From positions 2,108,001 to 2,172,000 of the forward strand of contig CM067584.1 of NCBI GenBank assembly GCA_034336665.1: a DNA stretch of 64,000 nt, written 5' to 3'. This document shows, in pieces, positions 23,371-34,956 of the stretch. The number at the start of each line of letters is the position of its first letter. Position 1 is the first letter of the stretch. The notes beneath the pieces are model-generated. The model searched no databases. It was not told where the DNA came from and saw only the letters and a list, made by a program, of their open reading frames with translations. Made by a program: the position numbers and the translations under genes. Origin of the DNA: Luscinia megarhynchos. Taxonomy: Eukaryota > Chordata > Aves > Passeriformes > Turdidae.

Positions 23371-24394
23371 AGCTGCTGCCAGGACAGTCAGGGACACGCT
23401 CTCTGTGTGATCTCCTGCCCTTCCCTGCATTTCCACCCCCTGGGAAGGCTCAGATTTCACTCCCCAGCTTTATTCCCTTCCTTCCCATTCTTCCATCGCT
23501 TTATCCTCATGTTCTCCAATGCACTGGGGATTTCTAAATGGTGTGTAAAACGAACATCTGCCGCTGGCAGGGCTGGCACATCTGGATCCATTAATTTTTC
23601 ATTATTTCCCCGTGTTGGAGGTCAGATGTTCACGATGTGGTAACACAAGAGATTCCACTGGTGCCTCTAATGTCTCTGGAGCAGATAATTCTATTTACAA
23701 AAGTGCTTTAAACCCCCCAAACTGTGAGAGCTAACTGCCAGAAAGCTTTCATTTTCTAATTACATATTTTTAAAACCAAGAATCCTGCAGAACTTGTGCA
23801 AACACCAACCCATTTATGAGTTACAGAAGTTTGGAAAGTGGATTATTCCTGGATGGCTCTGCTGGGGTTTGCTGTACCACTCGTGTGCTTTTTACCTCTT
23901 TGCTTTTTTAAGCAGGTGGAATACCTTATTGAGAAGCAGAATAAATAGAGGTTAAATATATTAAATACACAAAGCTGACAGGCTCGAAGGTAATTTTTTT
24001 TCGGTCCATTTTCAGTTTTATTTGGTGCCACCAGGGACTTGCCCTGATCCCAGGGGCTCTGCAGCTCTCCCAGGGGGAAATTGTGCTGGTTTGGTAAAAG
24101 AATGATCAGTAAAACTCAGATTTTTGCCCTCATTGCTGTTCCCTCCCTGCACCCCAGTCCTGCCCTCCCTGCCCAGAACTGGGCTCGTCCCTCCTGGTGC
24201 TCCCAGCAAAGCAAATGTCACCCAAAGGTCACCCAGCAGCAGAGAGCTCTGCTGGAGTGGATGCTGAATTTCAATGGGGAAAGGGGAAAAAAAATAAATT
24301 AAGGAGGAAAGGAAGAAAGTTTTAATTTTCTTGGCATTTGCTGCGTGTGGAGCAGCATTGCCTCGGGCCGGGCTCGGTGCTGGCTGGGAACAGC

Positions 24395-24428
24395 AGCACA
24401 CACAAAAAAAAAAAAAAAAAAAAAAAAA
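24395..24428. repeat. poly(A) run
   Basis: CACACA followed by more than 20 A. No element body recognised. Confidence 0.85.
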
Positions 24429-24934
24429 TCTGCAAAGCTCAGCCTCTCTCAGGCTCTTCACTCACCTGGAAGGACAAATTCAAGGACAGGGAAGGGACAA
24501 GGAAAAGGACCCAGCTGAGCCTCTGCAGGGTGAGGTTTTCACCTGGATTTCAGGCAGGGAGGAGGTGCCACCCCTGAAATCCTCACTGTGCTCACCTCCA
24601 GGTGCCTTAGTTGGCCCAATCAACTCTGAATTTCAGAGACTGAGATTTGTTCCCCCCCCAGCTGCTAACCCAGCACTTGACATTTAACGCCAAGCTTGGT
24701 CCTGTGTTGGAAAAATGAATTTATTGCCTCTCCTTGGCAGCTTCTCCCCCATCTCCTCTGCATCCCCCTCTGCCAGATGCCAGCCTGGAACAGCAGTGGC
24801 AGCCCCTGGGGACACGGGCAGTGACAAATGTTTGCAGAGCAGGAATGGAGTTTTCCTGTGCCTGGGTTAAAGCAGGAGCTGTTAAAGCCCTGGGTTAAAG
24901 CTGAGCCTTGCTCTGGCTCCAGGGATTTTCTGTG

Positions 24935-25400
24935 TTTGGGACACCAGAAACTCCAAGGATCTTGGGGCTGAAATTCCCAGGATCTTGGGGCTGAAATTCC
25001 CGGGGTTTTGTGACTGAAATTCCCAGGCTTTTGTGACTGAAATTTCCTGAGTTTTGGGGCTGAAATTCCCAGGATTTTGGGCTGAAATTCTGAGAGTTCT
25101 AAGCTTGGAATTCCCAGGTTTTTGGGGCCAGAATTCTAAGGGTTCAAGTAATAAATTTCCCAGGATTTTGGGGCTGAAATTCCCAGAATTTTTGAGCTGG
25201 AATTCTAAGACTTCAAAACCTGGAAGTCCCAAAGTTTTGGGGCTACAATTCCCAGATTTTGGGGCTGAAATTCCCACATTTCTGGAGCTAAAATTCCCTG
25301 GTTTCTGGGGCTGGAATTCCCATGGTTCAGGGCTGAGTATTCCAGGATTTTGAGGCCAAAATTTCCAGGTTTTTGGGGCCAGAATCCCTGGGATTTTGGG
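24935..25400. repeat. about 24-bp minisatellite, GGGGCTGAAATTCCCAGGATTT
   Basis: About 19 imperfect units. It ends some 125 bases before the ERV LTR at 25527. Confidence 0.95.
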
Positions 25401-25526
25401 GCAGGACACCACTCCCCCTGCCCCAGCTGTTTGCCAGCCCAGCACTGGTTGTTCTCAGGGATTTTCTGAGTTGGGCAGAATTTGGGGCAGGAGGATATTG
25501 GAGAGGGAATAGAAAAATCTTAAGAG

Positions 25527-26022
25527 TGTCTAGCAAGGAGTTCTGAAATAGAGATGTTGGCATACTTTGACATAGATGCTGAAAACAGCCATGTGAAGGG
25601 TTTGAGGCCTCTTCCTTTGTTTAGATGATACCAAATGCCACAAATACCAAAGAACCAACAGACATCCTGTCCCAAACCTGGCAGGAAAGGTCTGAAGATA
25701 AGGGTTACAGATAAGAAAGCCATAAAACATGGTAATTTAGTGGTTCCTATAGGTTGCATGCAAATATTAGGAAATTAGATATGGTATTAGATTGGTTAGT
25801 GGAAATTAGAATATTCATCATAGAAGAATACTTACTGTATTGTAAATGGGAAATCGCTCTCTTACCTCTAACCTCTCTCTCTCTCTAAGCTCTCTCTTAT
25901 CCCCTTGCTCTTATCACTCTCCATGCTCTACACTCTCTCTTATAATAAAATACAAACCTGAAGAACAGAAAATAGAGAGCTCCTGAGTCTGTCCAGCGAC
26001 CGTCCAACAACCAACCCCCACA
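25527..26022 (+). mobile_element. 5' LTR of an ERVK-type endogenous retrovirus
   Basis: Begins TGTCTAGCAAGGAG and ends CCAACCCCCACA, 496 bases, with a CT-rich tract (about 25857-25945) and AATAAAAT before the end. Three bases after the final CA is a lysine-tRNA-type primer binding site, which fixes the 3' edge and the orientation. The body of the provirus is missing: sequence after about 26045 does not look retroviral. Confidence 0.85.
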
Positions 26023-26025
26023 GAT

Positions 26026-26039
26026 TGGCGCCCAACGTG
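26026..26039 (+). other. retroviral primer binding site, tRNA-Lys type
   Basis: TGGCGCCCAACGTG, complementary to the 3' end of lysine tRNA as in betaretrovirus and HERV-K-like elements. It sits at the standard distance after the LTR end. Confidence 0.85.
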
Positions 26040-26044
26040 TTTAA

Positions 26045-26424
26045 GGGCCTGAGGGGGCACAGGCAGGGCCAGGCAGGGCTTGCTGCTGCTGCAGCCACTC
26101 AGAAAATCGAGGAGCTGACTTTGGGCAGGCAGTGACCCAAACCATCTCCATTCCTGCACCTCCCCGAGTGCACTCAGCTGAATTAACAGCTCTGCAAATC
26201 GCTGAGCTGGCCCCAGGGCTCCCAGCAGCTCTGCCTGGGCTGAGGTGATGCTGCTGATTGCCCTTGGGGTGAGCAGAGCTTTTCTGGGGAAAGGGAAATG
26301 GAAATGTCCCGGCAAAGCAGAGCCCGGTGTTTATCCAGGTGCTGGGTGAGGAGGAGAGGCCGGGCTGTGCTGCTCAGGCTCTGGGACACAGCCCTGCCTG
26401 TGAGACCCTGGGGCTCTGAGCAGC
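26045..26424. other. unique sequence after the ERV primer site
   Basis: No gag-like or other retroviral coding sequence is visible, so the provirus was truncated right after its primer binding site. Confidence 0.5.
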
Positions 26425-26815
26425 CTGGTGGCCTCTCCTTGCCCTTTTTTCACTCCCCTCTTCTCTCCTTGCCCTTTTCCCCTTCCCCCCTTTTTCTCCT
26501 TGCCCTTTTTTCGTTCCCCCTTTCTCTCCTTGCCTTTCTCCCTTCCCCCCTTTTTCTCCTTGTCCTTTTTTGCTTCCCCTCTTCTCTCCTTGCCCTTTTT
26601 TTCTTCTCTTCTTTCTCTCCTTGCCCTTTTTTCCTTCCCCCTTTTTCTCCTTGCCCTTTTTTCCTTCCCCCTTTCTGTCCTTGCTCTTTTTTCCTTCCTC
26701 TTTTTCTCTCCTTGTCCTTCTTTCCTTCCCCTCTTTCTCTCCTTCCCCTTTTTTTCCTTCTCTGCTTCCTCTCCTTGCCCTTTTTTCCTTCCCTTCTTTC
26801 CCTCTGCAGTGAGTT
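26425..26815. repeat. pyrimidine-rich minisatellite, about 32-bp unit
   Basis: Units like CTCCTTGCCCTTTTTTCCTT CCCCCTTT, about 12 copies, almost pure C/T on the plus strand except for the G of TTGCCC. It could form triplex (H-DNA) structures. Long open frames on both strands are by-products. Confidence 0.95.
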
Positions 26816-27184
26816 TATCTCTAGGAAGTTTCCCCCTCCCCCTGGCCAAGCTGCAGCTCCAGCAATGCTGCAGTGCCAGGGAAGGGCAGGAGCAGCTCAG
26901 ATCAGACCTGGAGAGGATGGAGAGGATGGAGAGGATGCACCTGCAGTGCCCCAGCTCCTCCTGCAGTGCCCCGGGTGCCCCCGAGGCAGGGAAGGATTTA
27001 TTTTGGCACTGAGGTTGCTCTGGCAGTGCCTCAGGCAGAGCTGATGGCTCCAGGGAGCCCAAAGCCCTCCCAAAATCTTCCAAAGCAGATTTTGGACAGC
27101 CCTCGAGCTGCCTGGTGGGATGTAAAGGCCTTCAAGGATCCAGGTCTGGCTCTGGGTGTGAGAATTACCTGTCTGGGCTCTGTT

Positions 27185-27310
27185 GAGTGCATTTCATTCC
27201 TGCATTGCCCTTGATTAATTTCTGCATTGCTTTTAACAATCCTGCATTACTTTTAATTAATTCCTGCATTGCATTTAATAATTCCTGCATTGTCTTTAAT
27301 AATTCCTGCT
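27185..27310. repeat. about 20-bp AT-rich repeat
   Basis: Five to six units like TTCCTGCATTGCTTTTAATA A. Directly followed by a roughly 50-base duplication around TTAACACTGGGATTTCCAGG (27327 and 27367). Confidence 0.85.
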
Positions 27311-29154
27311 TTGGGATATGAAGAATTAACACTGGGATTTCCAGGGTGGGTTTGGGATATCAGCAATTAACACTGGGATTTCCAGGGAGGGTTCTCTCTG
27401 ATTTGAATGAAAGGCCCTCACAGGAAGGGTCAGTGGCGTGTGAGGAATCAATCTTTGATGAGCAGCCTCTGGCTCTGTGCAATATTGATGAGGATGGAGC
27501 TGTCCTGACAAGGCAGAGCTCAGCTCTGGGGCTGCTGTGACAGCACAGTGAGGTTTGCTGACACCCAGGGTGGGTGACCCAGGGCACAGGGGCAGCACAG
27601 GAGCCGGGTTTGGCTCATTCCCAGTTTTCCTGCAGCCCCAGTCCCGTGTGGCTGTGCCTGGCACCATCCTCTCCCCACTGAGGGCTTCCCACAAGCACAA
27701 CTGTTGGGCAGTGAGTAAAAACCCTTCATCTCAACTTTCCCCTGGTTTCCAAACTGCTCTGTGGAGCCCCTCAGAACATTCCCGGGGCTGATAGCAATAA
27801 TAATGGAAATAATGAGATGATTTCCCTGGTGAGAAATAACAAAAAATCCTGGAAGTGCTGGAAGGACAGAGGGAGCTGTGAATTTCCTCTGGCAGAGTAT
27901 CAGAGCCAGCAGGAGCATCCCTTGGGCTGGCAGGAGCTCAGGGAAGGTTTTCATTCCATGTGCTCCCTGCTCTGCACAGGTACCCTCCTTTCCTCTTTTT
28001 ATTAATGTCAGGAGACGTTTCCAGCCCTGCAGGGCACAGGCAGCATTTCTCAGCCAGGCTCGTTATTAATTCAGCCCCAAAATTTCAATTGCTGCTGCCC
28101 TGGCAGCCCCTCACTGCTCCCTGGGAACAACCTCTGCTCCCTCATTTCCATTTTTTATTTGCCATAGCACCAGGTACTGGGGTTAAAATAAAGAGGAGAA
28201 ACTAGGCTCTGCTTGTCCGTGACATTTCCTAAATAAAAATATTTCCTAAACCCAGCAGCTGTTTGGGGAAATGAGCCAGAGTAACTCATCCTTCAAGGAG
28301 AATCAGAGGAAAATGCACTTTTTAAAGACAGAATCTTTTTTTTTTTTTTGGGTGTAAACATTTTGCTGTAATCCCTGTGAACTCTGGGGCAGGGCTTTAA
28401 TGAGCCTCGTGTTTGCCTTCCTTAGCACGGAGAATTAAACAGAAATAATCAGCCAGGGATGCAGGCAAGGAAACCACAGCACCTTTCCCAAAGTCTGAAT
28501 TTTAATTGACTTTCTGCGAAGCAAAACTGCGAAGTTCTCTCCCCACAAAGAGGTTTCAGCACTGCCACAGCCCCTTAAATTGGCCTGATGGTGACAAATC
28601 CTTTCAGGAACGCTTGTCACTCCTCGAAGTTTGTAAATCTTCAGGAGCTTAAGGTACTTTTCCTCGCCTTGCATTTTAATGTTGTTGGTGTTTCCAGCAT
28701 CTCTGCTCCTTGCTTCCTGCTCAGTCCCAACTGCCTGGATCTGACAGGAGCCCGTGATAATGAGCAGTAAATAATTGCTAGCCGTGGGCAAGTGTCTGAG
28801 CAGGAAACTTCCAGGTAATGAGGAGGAGAATTTATAGAATTTACAGAATTTATAGAATTTATAGAATTTATCCCTCCATCCACAAGTACTGAGGAAAGGC
28901 AGGGTCCTGCTCTCAGAGGGGTTTGTCACCCACAAACCGGCTGACATTTCTCTCAAGAGCTCGCTGCTAATTAGCACCTTTAAAAAGCAGATTTTTTTTT
29001 AGCCCAGGACTGACAGCAGTGGCTCGGGTGTTTCTCAGTGCTGGGTCCGGCCCTTGGGAAGGGCTCTGAGGTCACTTTGTGCTCCAGATGCAGCTTCAGG
29101 ACACGATGGGATCAAACAACAGGGAAATACTTGGGTGGGGAAGGCACCATATCT
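27311..29154. other. intergenic, no gene seen
   Basis: Mixed sequence with a T-run near 28340 and a short TTTATAGAA repeat (28832-28870). Confidence 0.5.
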
Positions 29155-29345
29155 ATTTTTCTTATTTTATTTTATTTTATTTTATTTTATTTTATTTTAT
29201 TTTATTTTATTTTATTTTATATTACTTTATTTTATTTTATTTTATTTTATTTTATTTTAATTTACTTTACTTCATTTTACTGTACTTTGTTTTATATTTT
29301 ATTGTATTTTATTTGACTTTTTTTTATATAATTTTTTTTTTTTTT
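29155..29345. repeat. (TTTTA)n pentanucleotide microsatellite
   Basis: About 25 good TTTTA units then a decaying stretch with TTTAC variants and a final T-run. Confidence 0.97.
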
Positions 29346-30078
29346 TTAATTTTACTTCCCTGATGTTGATTGAGGGCTCTGCACTGGAAACTTGCAATCA
29401 GCACGGAGCTCTTTGCCACCAGCGTGCACCAGGTTTGATGGGAATATTTGATTTTACTCCACTCCAAGCTAAATTAGCTGCAAAGCCTCTCCTCTCCCCC
29501 CTCCAGAGCTGAGGAGGGCACAGAGGAATTTTTTGCTATGAGAATTTTGTCCCGGCCCTGCTGCTCTCCCCGCGCTCCTGGAAAATCTTGAATAATCAAA
29601 CGGGTCATTTCTGCTCAGCTGCTGTAATTTATTGTCCCACCGAACCCAGATTTTCTGAATGTTAATGAAAAAAATCCCCATCAGCCCGGCTCATGCCATT
29701 CTGCTTTATGACCTTATTAAGTCTCCCACTTTGCCATCATGTGGTGACAATTACTGCAGGACGGGCCGGGGCTGCTGCCACCAACACTCAGCGCTGGCAG
29801 CGCCGGGGGCCGCGAGATTTACACCCCTGAACAGTCCTGAGAGACGTTTTTACACTCCTGACAGGATTATATAACAAGAGAAAAGGCCATTAACAAATCC
29901 AGAGGAATAAGAGGCAGGGAGAGGGCAGGTGAGGAATGGGGCTCTAAATCTGCGGCTCTGGCAGGCGGAATAAAAATCACCTGCGGGGAGATTGAATGAG
30001 CTGCTCACCCCTGAGAGGGGGAGGCTGAGCCCGGGGTCAGGGGGGGCTCCGGGCACAGCCTGGGGCGTGGCTGTGTCC
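29346..30078. other. intergenic, possible conserved patch
   Basis: 29585-29760 is unique, balanced sequence (e.g. AATAATCAAACGGGTCATTT, CATCATGTGGTGACAATTAC) of the kind often seen in conserved noncoding elements. Conservation was not testable. Confidence 0.3.
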
Positions 30079-30370
30079 CTGGGATGTCCTGGGATGTTCT
30101 GGGATGTCTTGGAATGTCCTGGAACATCCTGGAATGTGCTAGAACATTCTGGAATGTCCTGAGATGTTCTGGAATGCCCTGGGATGTCCTGGGATATTCT
30201 GGAATGTCTTGGAATGTCCTGGGATGTCCTGGGATATCCCGGGATGTCCTGGAACATCCTGGAATGTCCTGAGATATCCTGGGATGTCCTGGGATATCAT
30301 AGGATGACCTGGGATATCCTGGGATGTCCTGGAACATCCTGGAATGTCCTGGGACATGCTGGAATGTCGT
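30079..30370. repeat. 10-bp array GGGATGTCCT / GGAATGTCCT
   Basis: About 29 ten-base units. Each is close to an inverted repeat; GGGATATCCC at 30231-30240 is a perfect palindrome and fits the NF-kappaB-type consensus GGGRNWYYCC. It lies about 190 bases past the inferred end of UNC5D. Confidence 0.95.
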
Positions 30371-30577
30371 GGGAATGTGCTAGGGGCTTTGTCCCTCCTC
30401 CAGTCCCTGGGATGGCTCAGGAAGGGTTTTGGGGGCTGCTCTTGAGCAGGGAAATAATGAAATGAATGATTCAAACAGAAATCCACCCCCAAACTCCGTG
30501 TAACCCACTCCCAGTGCCCGGCCTCGCTTGGCCCCGGCAGTGAAGGGACAGCAGGGTCAGGGCTCAGTAAAAGACTC

Positions 30578-30583
30578 TTTATT
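30578..30583 (-). terminator. AATAAA polyadenylation signal for UNC5D
   Basis: TTTATT on the plus strand reads AATAAA on the gene strand, followed by GAGTCTTTTACTGAGCCC. Reading from the stop codon through some 4.2 kb I found no earlier exact AATAAA. Cleavage would be expected 10-30 bases further on, near 30550-30568. Confidence 0.55.
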
Positions 30584-30756
30584 CATAAATAGCTGATCTC
30601 CATAATTCCCATCTGTACATCTCTGCCCAAAGGCCGGGGCCATACAGCTCTGAAACGCGACAGAAAACATCCAAAGTGTCCACTCAGACTTGTCCAGGAC
30701 AATAGAGCACAGCTGCCTGGCATTACCAAATATATATATATGTATAGGTATTTATA

Positions 30757-30764
30757 TATGTACA
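30757..30764 (-). promoter_or_regulatory. possible Pumilio site in the 3' UTR
   Basis: Reads TGTACATA on the gene strand, which fits UGUANAUA, about 180 bases before the polyadenylation signal in an AU-rich stretch. A 7-base match to the miR-181 seed (TGAATGT, 30832-30838) is nearby. Both motifs are short and could occur by chance. Confidence 0.3.
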
Positions 30765-32663
30765 TGTGCTGAAAAAAAGAAGCCAGTGCAGCCTTTCCCA
30801 AGGAGTCTTTCCCAAGTATTTTCACTGTACAACATTCAGAATTTACATCGATAGAACAAGGCACAGAAAGTGTGGTATGAAGCCAAGGCCATGCTTTAGG
30901 TTCCGTGTTCAGTCTCCCTCGCCCACTCCTTCAGCTTCATCCTGCAGAAAGGTTCAGAGCTCTGCCCTCCTTCACCCCAAACACGCCGAGCCCGGGGCAG
31001 GGGGGGATGCTCAGGCAGAGCAGCCAGGAACCGACCCAGTCCCAACCCATCCATTGCAAAAATAAAGGAGCAGAAGAGAAAAGAGGTCTCTCTAGAGGAA
31101 TACTTGTGGGATTTTTTGTTGTTTCTTCTTTTTTTAAAGAATTATTTATATTTGTGTTGAAGTTCCTCCTCCCATTTTCAACTAAGAGCTGGTCCAAAGT
31201 TTTGGGAGTTGAAAATGCAATGGGGATTTTGATATCTCCTGACACTGCTCAGAGTCTCACCAGACTTTTATCTTACCCAAATCCACAGAAGGTGCACACT
31301 TCATGTATTTGTAGACATTTATCAGCTGAGATTGGTCACAGTGGGAGGAACTGGACTGGGGGCTTGGATTTTCACCCTCTCCTTCCCAAATCCCTGGAGG
31401 AATCAGCCAAGGAAAGGCCAGAGAGCAACCCTGAACATCATCCATGGTTGTCAAGGACTTAAAATCTCATTTCCTGCTTTCCACTCAGTTAATTACCAGC
31501 CAAGAACTAACAGAGCTCTTTGCTGCAATCTGTGTTTTACAGGCAGAACCAGCCTGAAAAAAAACAGAAGATTCAGGTGGTGACCAGAAGCTCAGCCCAG
31601 TCCCTGCCTTGTTAAACTCACTGTGGACCTGAGCTGTGTCTTCCTTTTGTGGGAAATATTCTCTGGAATTATCAGTCACTGAATGCTTTAGAACTCACTC
31701 AGCACTGCCTCGCAGGTGGAAAAGAAGAATGGATTGCAGTGTGCTGTGAACATCCTGGACCCTGCAAGGTCCTTTTTGGTGATTTGTGCTGAATGAGATT
31801 CTCTGAAAGCCAGCAGTGCCCAGGCCAGAGAGGGGGAGAGCAGCTGCAGCCACAGATAAAAGCAAGGACAAAAGCAGTCCCCTGGATTTTAAGAGAATCG
31901 TGTTGGTATCTTTTCATCTATTACAAAAATCCCAATAAAATTTCTGTGGGAGTGCAGGGCGGTACGGAATGGAAATGAGCTTTATGGCGCTGGCGGAGCT
32001 GGGAGTCATTTTTAAAATGCAGCCATTAGTCTGCAATGACTCATGGCACAGAAATACCTGGGCAAAGTGCTCAGGAAGATGAAAATCTATTAAAGCAGAT
32101 TCTTTGGTGATGTAAAATCAGAATGGCTCCTTCCCCTGAGCACAGCCAGAGCAGCCACGTGGAATCTACAAGGGGGAAAAATCACATTTCTCTTTCTTTT
32201 AGTTTCTACTAAAAATTGTTTTTCAAATATCATAATTTATACAACAGAAGAAAGGAATTAATTTTTAATTTCTGGCCTCTAATCCTTTTCCAGGTGCTCC
32301 TCCATAATCTGTGTTTTGGGTCAAATCATATAAATACATGCACAGATTTCCAAAAAGGTCTTTTTAAGAGAAAGGAAATAAATATTTGGGGCATTTCTGA
32401 CTCATTTGAAGAACACAAGAGCATCAAAATAGTCAGGAATAGGAAGGAAAAATCGAGAGTTGTTGATTCAGGTTCTCGAAGAGTGAGATGAGCAAGAACT
32501 GCTTTAGCCAAAGGGAAGAAAAACCAGGGAGCAAAACCTAAAAGGGAAATGTCCAGCTGAGCCCTGCCCTGGGGGAGCAGTTTCCTTCTGGAATTGTCCA
32601 ATTTGGACATTTGTTCCCTTCCAGGGCATGAATTCCATGGGATCGTGGCTGGAACTGGGATTC

Positions 32664-32848
32664 TGGGCTGGGGCTGGTGTTTCTGTGAGCTGAGCTTTGG
32701 GGAAAAAGCCCAGGCTGGGGTTTTGCTCTGAGCTGAGCTTTGTGGGACCAGCCCTGGCTGGTGTTTTGCTCTGAGCTGAGCTTTGTGAGACCATCCCAGG
32801 CTGGGGTCTTTGCTCTGAGCTCAGCTTTATGAGACCAGCTCAGGCTGC
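32664..32848. repeat. 44-bp tandem repeat, four units, in the UNC5D 3' UTR
   Basis: Units built on TGAGCTGAGCTTTGTGRGAC CA...GGCTGG...TTTTGCTC. If the 3' UTR call is right, this array is transcribed. Confidence 0.85.
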
Positions 32849-34754
32849 ACAGAACTCCGGCTGAGCAAAGGCCGGAGGTGCCGAGCTCTCAGCTCCTTTG
32901 GCCCCAGGATTTGGGGGGATCTCCCCGGGTTTGGGGAGCAGCTGCAGGTGGGATGGAGCCCTGGGCTGTGCTGGGGACCCCAGCCCAGGCTGCTGGGGCG
33001 CAGAGCTGCTGGAGGCGCTCAGAACGAATCCCCCGCTGCACACGCCGCGCTGGTTTCCCCGACAACGGCAGCTCCTCTTTTTCCCTGGATGCCTCTCCTT
33101 GTTTTGTTTTTTCTAATGCCTGACATTTTGCCCAACGAAGAGCAGGTTTCTGAGGAGGAGGAGGAGGACTGGCAGCCACTGGAGATACAATTCCAGCCCA
33201 GAAAGCAGGGACAGCTTGCAGCCGGTATTTCTGTCTGCCCCAAAACCCGCCGGGCACCAGGAGATGCTGAGCTGCAGGAAATGTTTGCACAGCTCTCAGG
33301 ATTTCCAAGTCCCAGCCTGTTCCTGGGCTGGGCAGGAACACACATTGGTGATTTTGGAGCAGCAGGATCAAGGACAGAGCTGCTGCTGTTGTTGTTGTTG
33401 TTGTTGTTATTCAGATTTTCACACTGCAGTCCTGGTGAAGGAATAATTCCAGACTGGACCTGCCCTGGGGGCTGTCCTGCTGCTCCTAGCCAAAACTAAA
33501 ACCAGCCCCCAAATCCTTGTTCTGGGTTTCCTGCATTTCCACAAAGCTCCCAAAGCCTCATTTCTCTTTTTTCTGACTGTGGCCTGGCAGCCAGGGCTGA
33601 GGGGCACCTAGGCTGTGGTGAAGGATGGGAGTGAAAAGAATGGACAAAAAATTGGTGACAGTGCCAGCTCCACCTGGCCCTCGCTCACAGTGACAGCTCT
33701 TTTTGGTTTGGCTGAAATCATAAATCATATTTGGATGGAATGGGTAAAAAACGAGGCGAATTCCCCGGTTAAATTCTGATTTTGGGGGTAAATGCCATTT
33801 GTAACTAAAGCAAGGCAACACAGCCAGCTCTGGATCCTCTGAATTTCCTCTGAAATTCCCAAATTGTGCAACGAAATCAAGGCCAGTGCTGGCAGTGCCG
33901 TGTGGGGTTTGTGGTTTCAACCTGAAACCAAACCCAAGTGAAGCTGTGCTGATTGCCTCCACCTTCAGCTCAGAGCATGAAGTAATAAAAATAAATATCT
34001 CAGCTTGCTAAAACAGGGCTGGAAATTTCCCGTGTGTTATTTGGTTATTTAAATCCACCCCCAAAGACAGTTTTTGACTAAGAAAGTTTGCAGACGTAGA
34101 AAATTAGAAAATTCCTCTTGCGTGTGCACACCCCCCAGTCTCCGAGAGAAGGGGTTTGTTCTGGAATTTTGGTAACAGAGCAGGCATCAAAGCTCTGCAG
34201 CAAATGTACATTCATTAAGGGGCTGAATTTTTAAAATAAATTATTTGGAACACGCGTGATATGAAATAATGATGAGATCATCTAATTCCTCAAACATCTG
34301 AACAGGATAAGGCCAAATTTTCAGTTTTCCTGCAGCAGACATAAAGTGACAACGTGATGGGATTTTAAACCACTCTCGAAGTGAGAAACCTTTTAACCAG
34401 GACCAACCTCCAGTGGCTCGAAATATCCACTATTATCTGTTGATTTTCACTAGGCATCACATGAACATGACTGTTCCTAAATACACAACGACATTTACCT
34501 CCTATGGCTCTGCGTCTGTCCCTCCTGCCCCGGGACTGACACGAGTGCAGGTCGGCTTGGGGCACCAACAGACAGGGTTGGGAGTGGGGGAGGATGGGGA
34601 GAAGCTTGTTTTCCTCATCACCAGAGGGTTTTTAGCAGGGCTGTTTCTGCTCCTCCCATGCTGATGGGGTGAGTTCCATCCCCAGGGGCACCTCCTGTCC
34701 CCTGTCCCTGTCCCCTGGCTCTGGGCTCAGGGCTGTGCGTCCTGAACAGAGGTG

Positions 34755-34956
34755 CTAAAGCCCGTTCCTGCTGCAGGGGAACTCGGGCTCCTCGAGCTCG
34801 GGCTCTGCCACGTCTGGGAGCTGGGAGTGTGTCCTTCCAATCTCCTCCAGGGCACAGGCCAGCGAGTCCAGGTCCCCGTCGTGCTGGTGCCGCGCCTCCC
34901 ACAGGTCCAGGATGACGGCGGAGGGGCTGCTCTGGGCGGCGAAGAACGACAGGTTC
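34755..34956 (-). CDS. UNC5D: UNC5D terminal coding exon: end of death domain and stop
   Basis: 202 nt to the TAG at 34755-34757, acceptor tgcag. It encodes [40 protein letters not shown] and a divergent tail ending CSRNGL. The last three residues match the mammalian C-terminus as I recall it. Strongly GC-rich at third codon positions. Confidence 0.96.

Larger units (their letters stand above)
22831..24934. other. intergenic, no gene seen apart from simple repeats
   Basis: Mixed sequence around the hexamer array (23218-23370) and poly(A) run (24395-24428). 23690-24000 is AT-rich. Confidence 0.5.
30560..34754 (-). other. UNC5D: probable UNC5D 3' untranslated region
   Basis: About 4.2 kb from the stop codon to the first AATAAA on this strand. 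It is mostly plain AT-rich sequence, unlike the array-rich DNA on either side. Exceptions are a 44-bp repeat at 32664-32848 and a short (GTT)n run near 33390. A multi-kilobase 3' UTR is normal for UNC5 mRNAs. The end point is inferred from the signal only; weaker variant signals could end the transcript earlier. Confidence 0.55.

Noticed and set aside
26331..27083. 250-residue Lys/Arg/Glu-rich open frame resembling a charged nuclear protein
   Set aside because: Reverse complement of the pyrimidine array; composition alone explains it.
1..30550. tRNA, snRNA or miRNA genes
   Set aside because: I found no paired A and B box sequences or convincing hairpins by eye; a covariance-model scan would be needed to exclude them.
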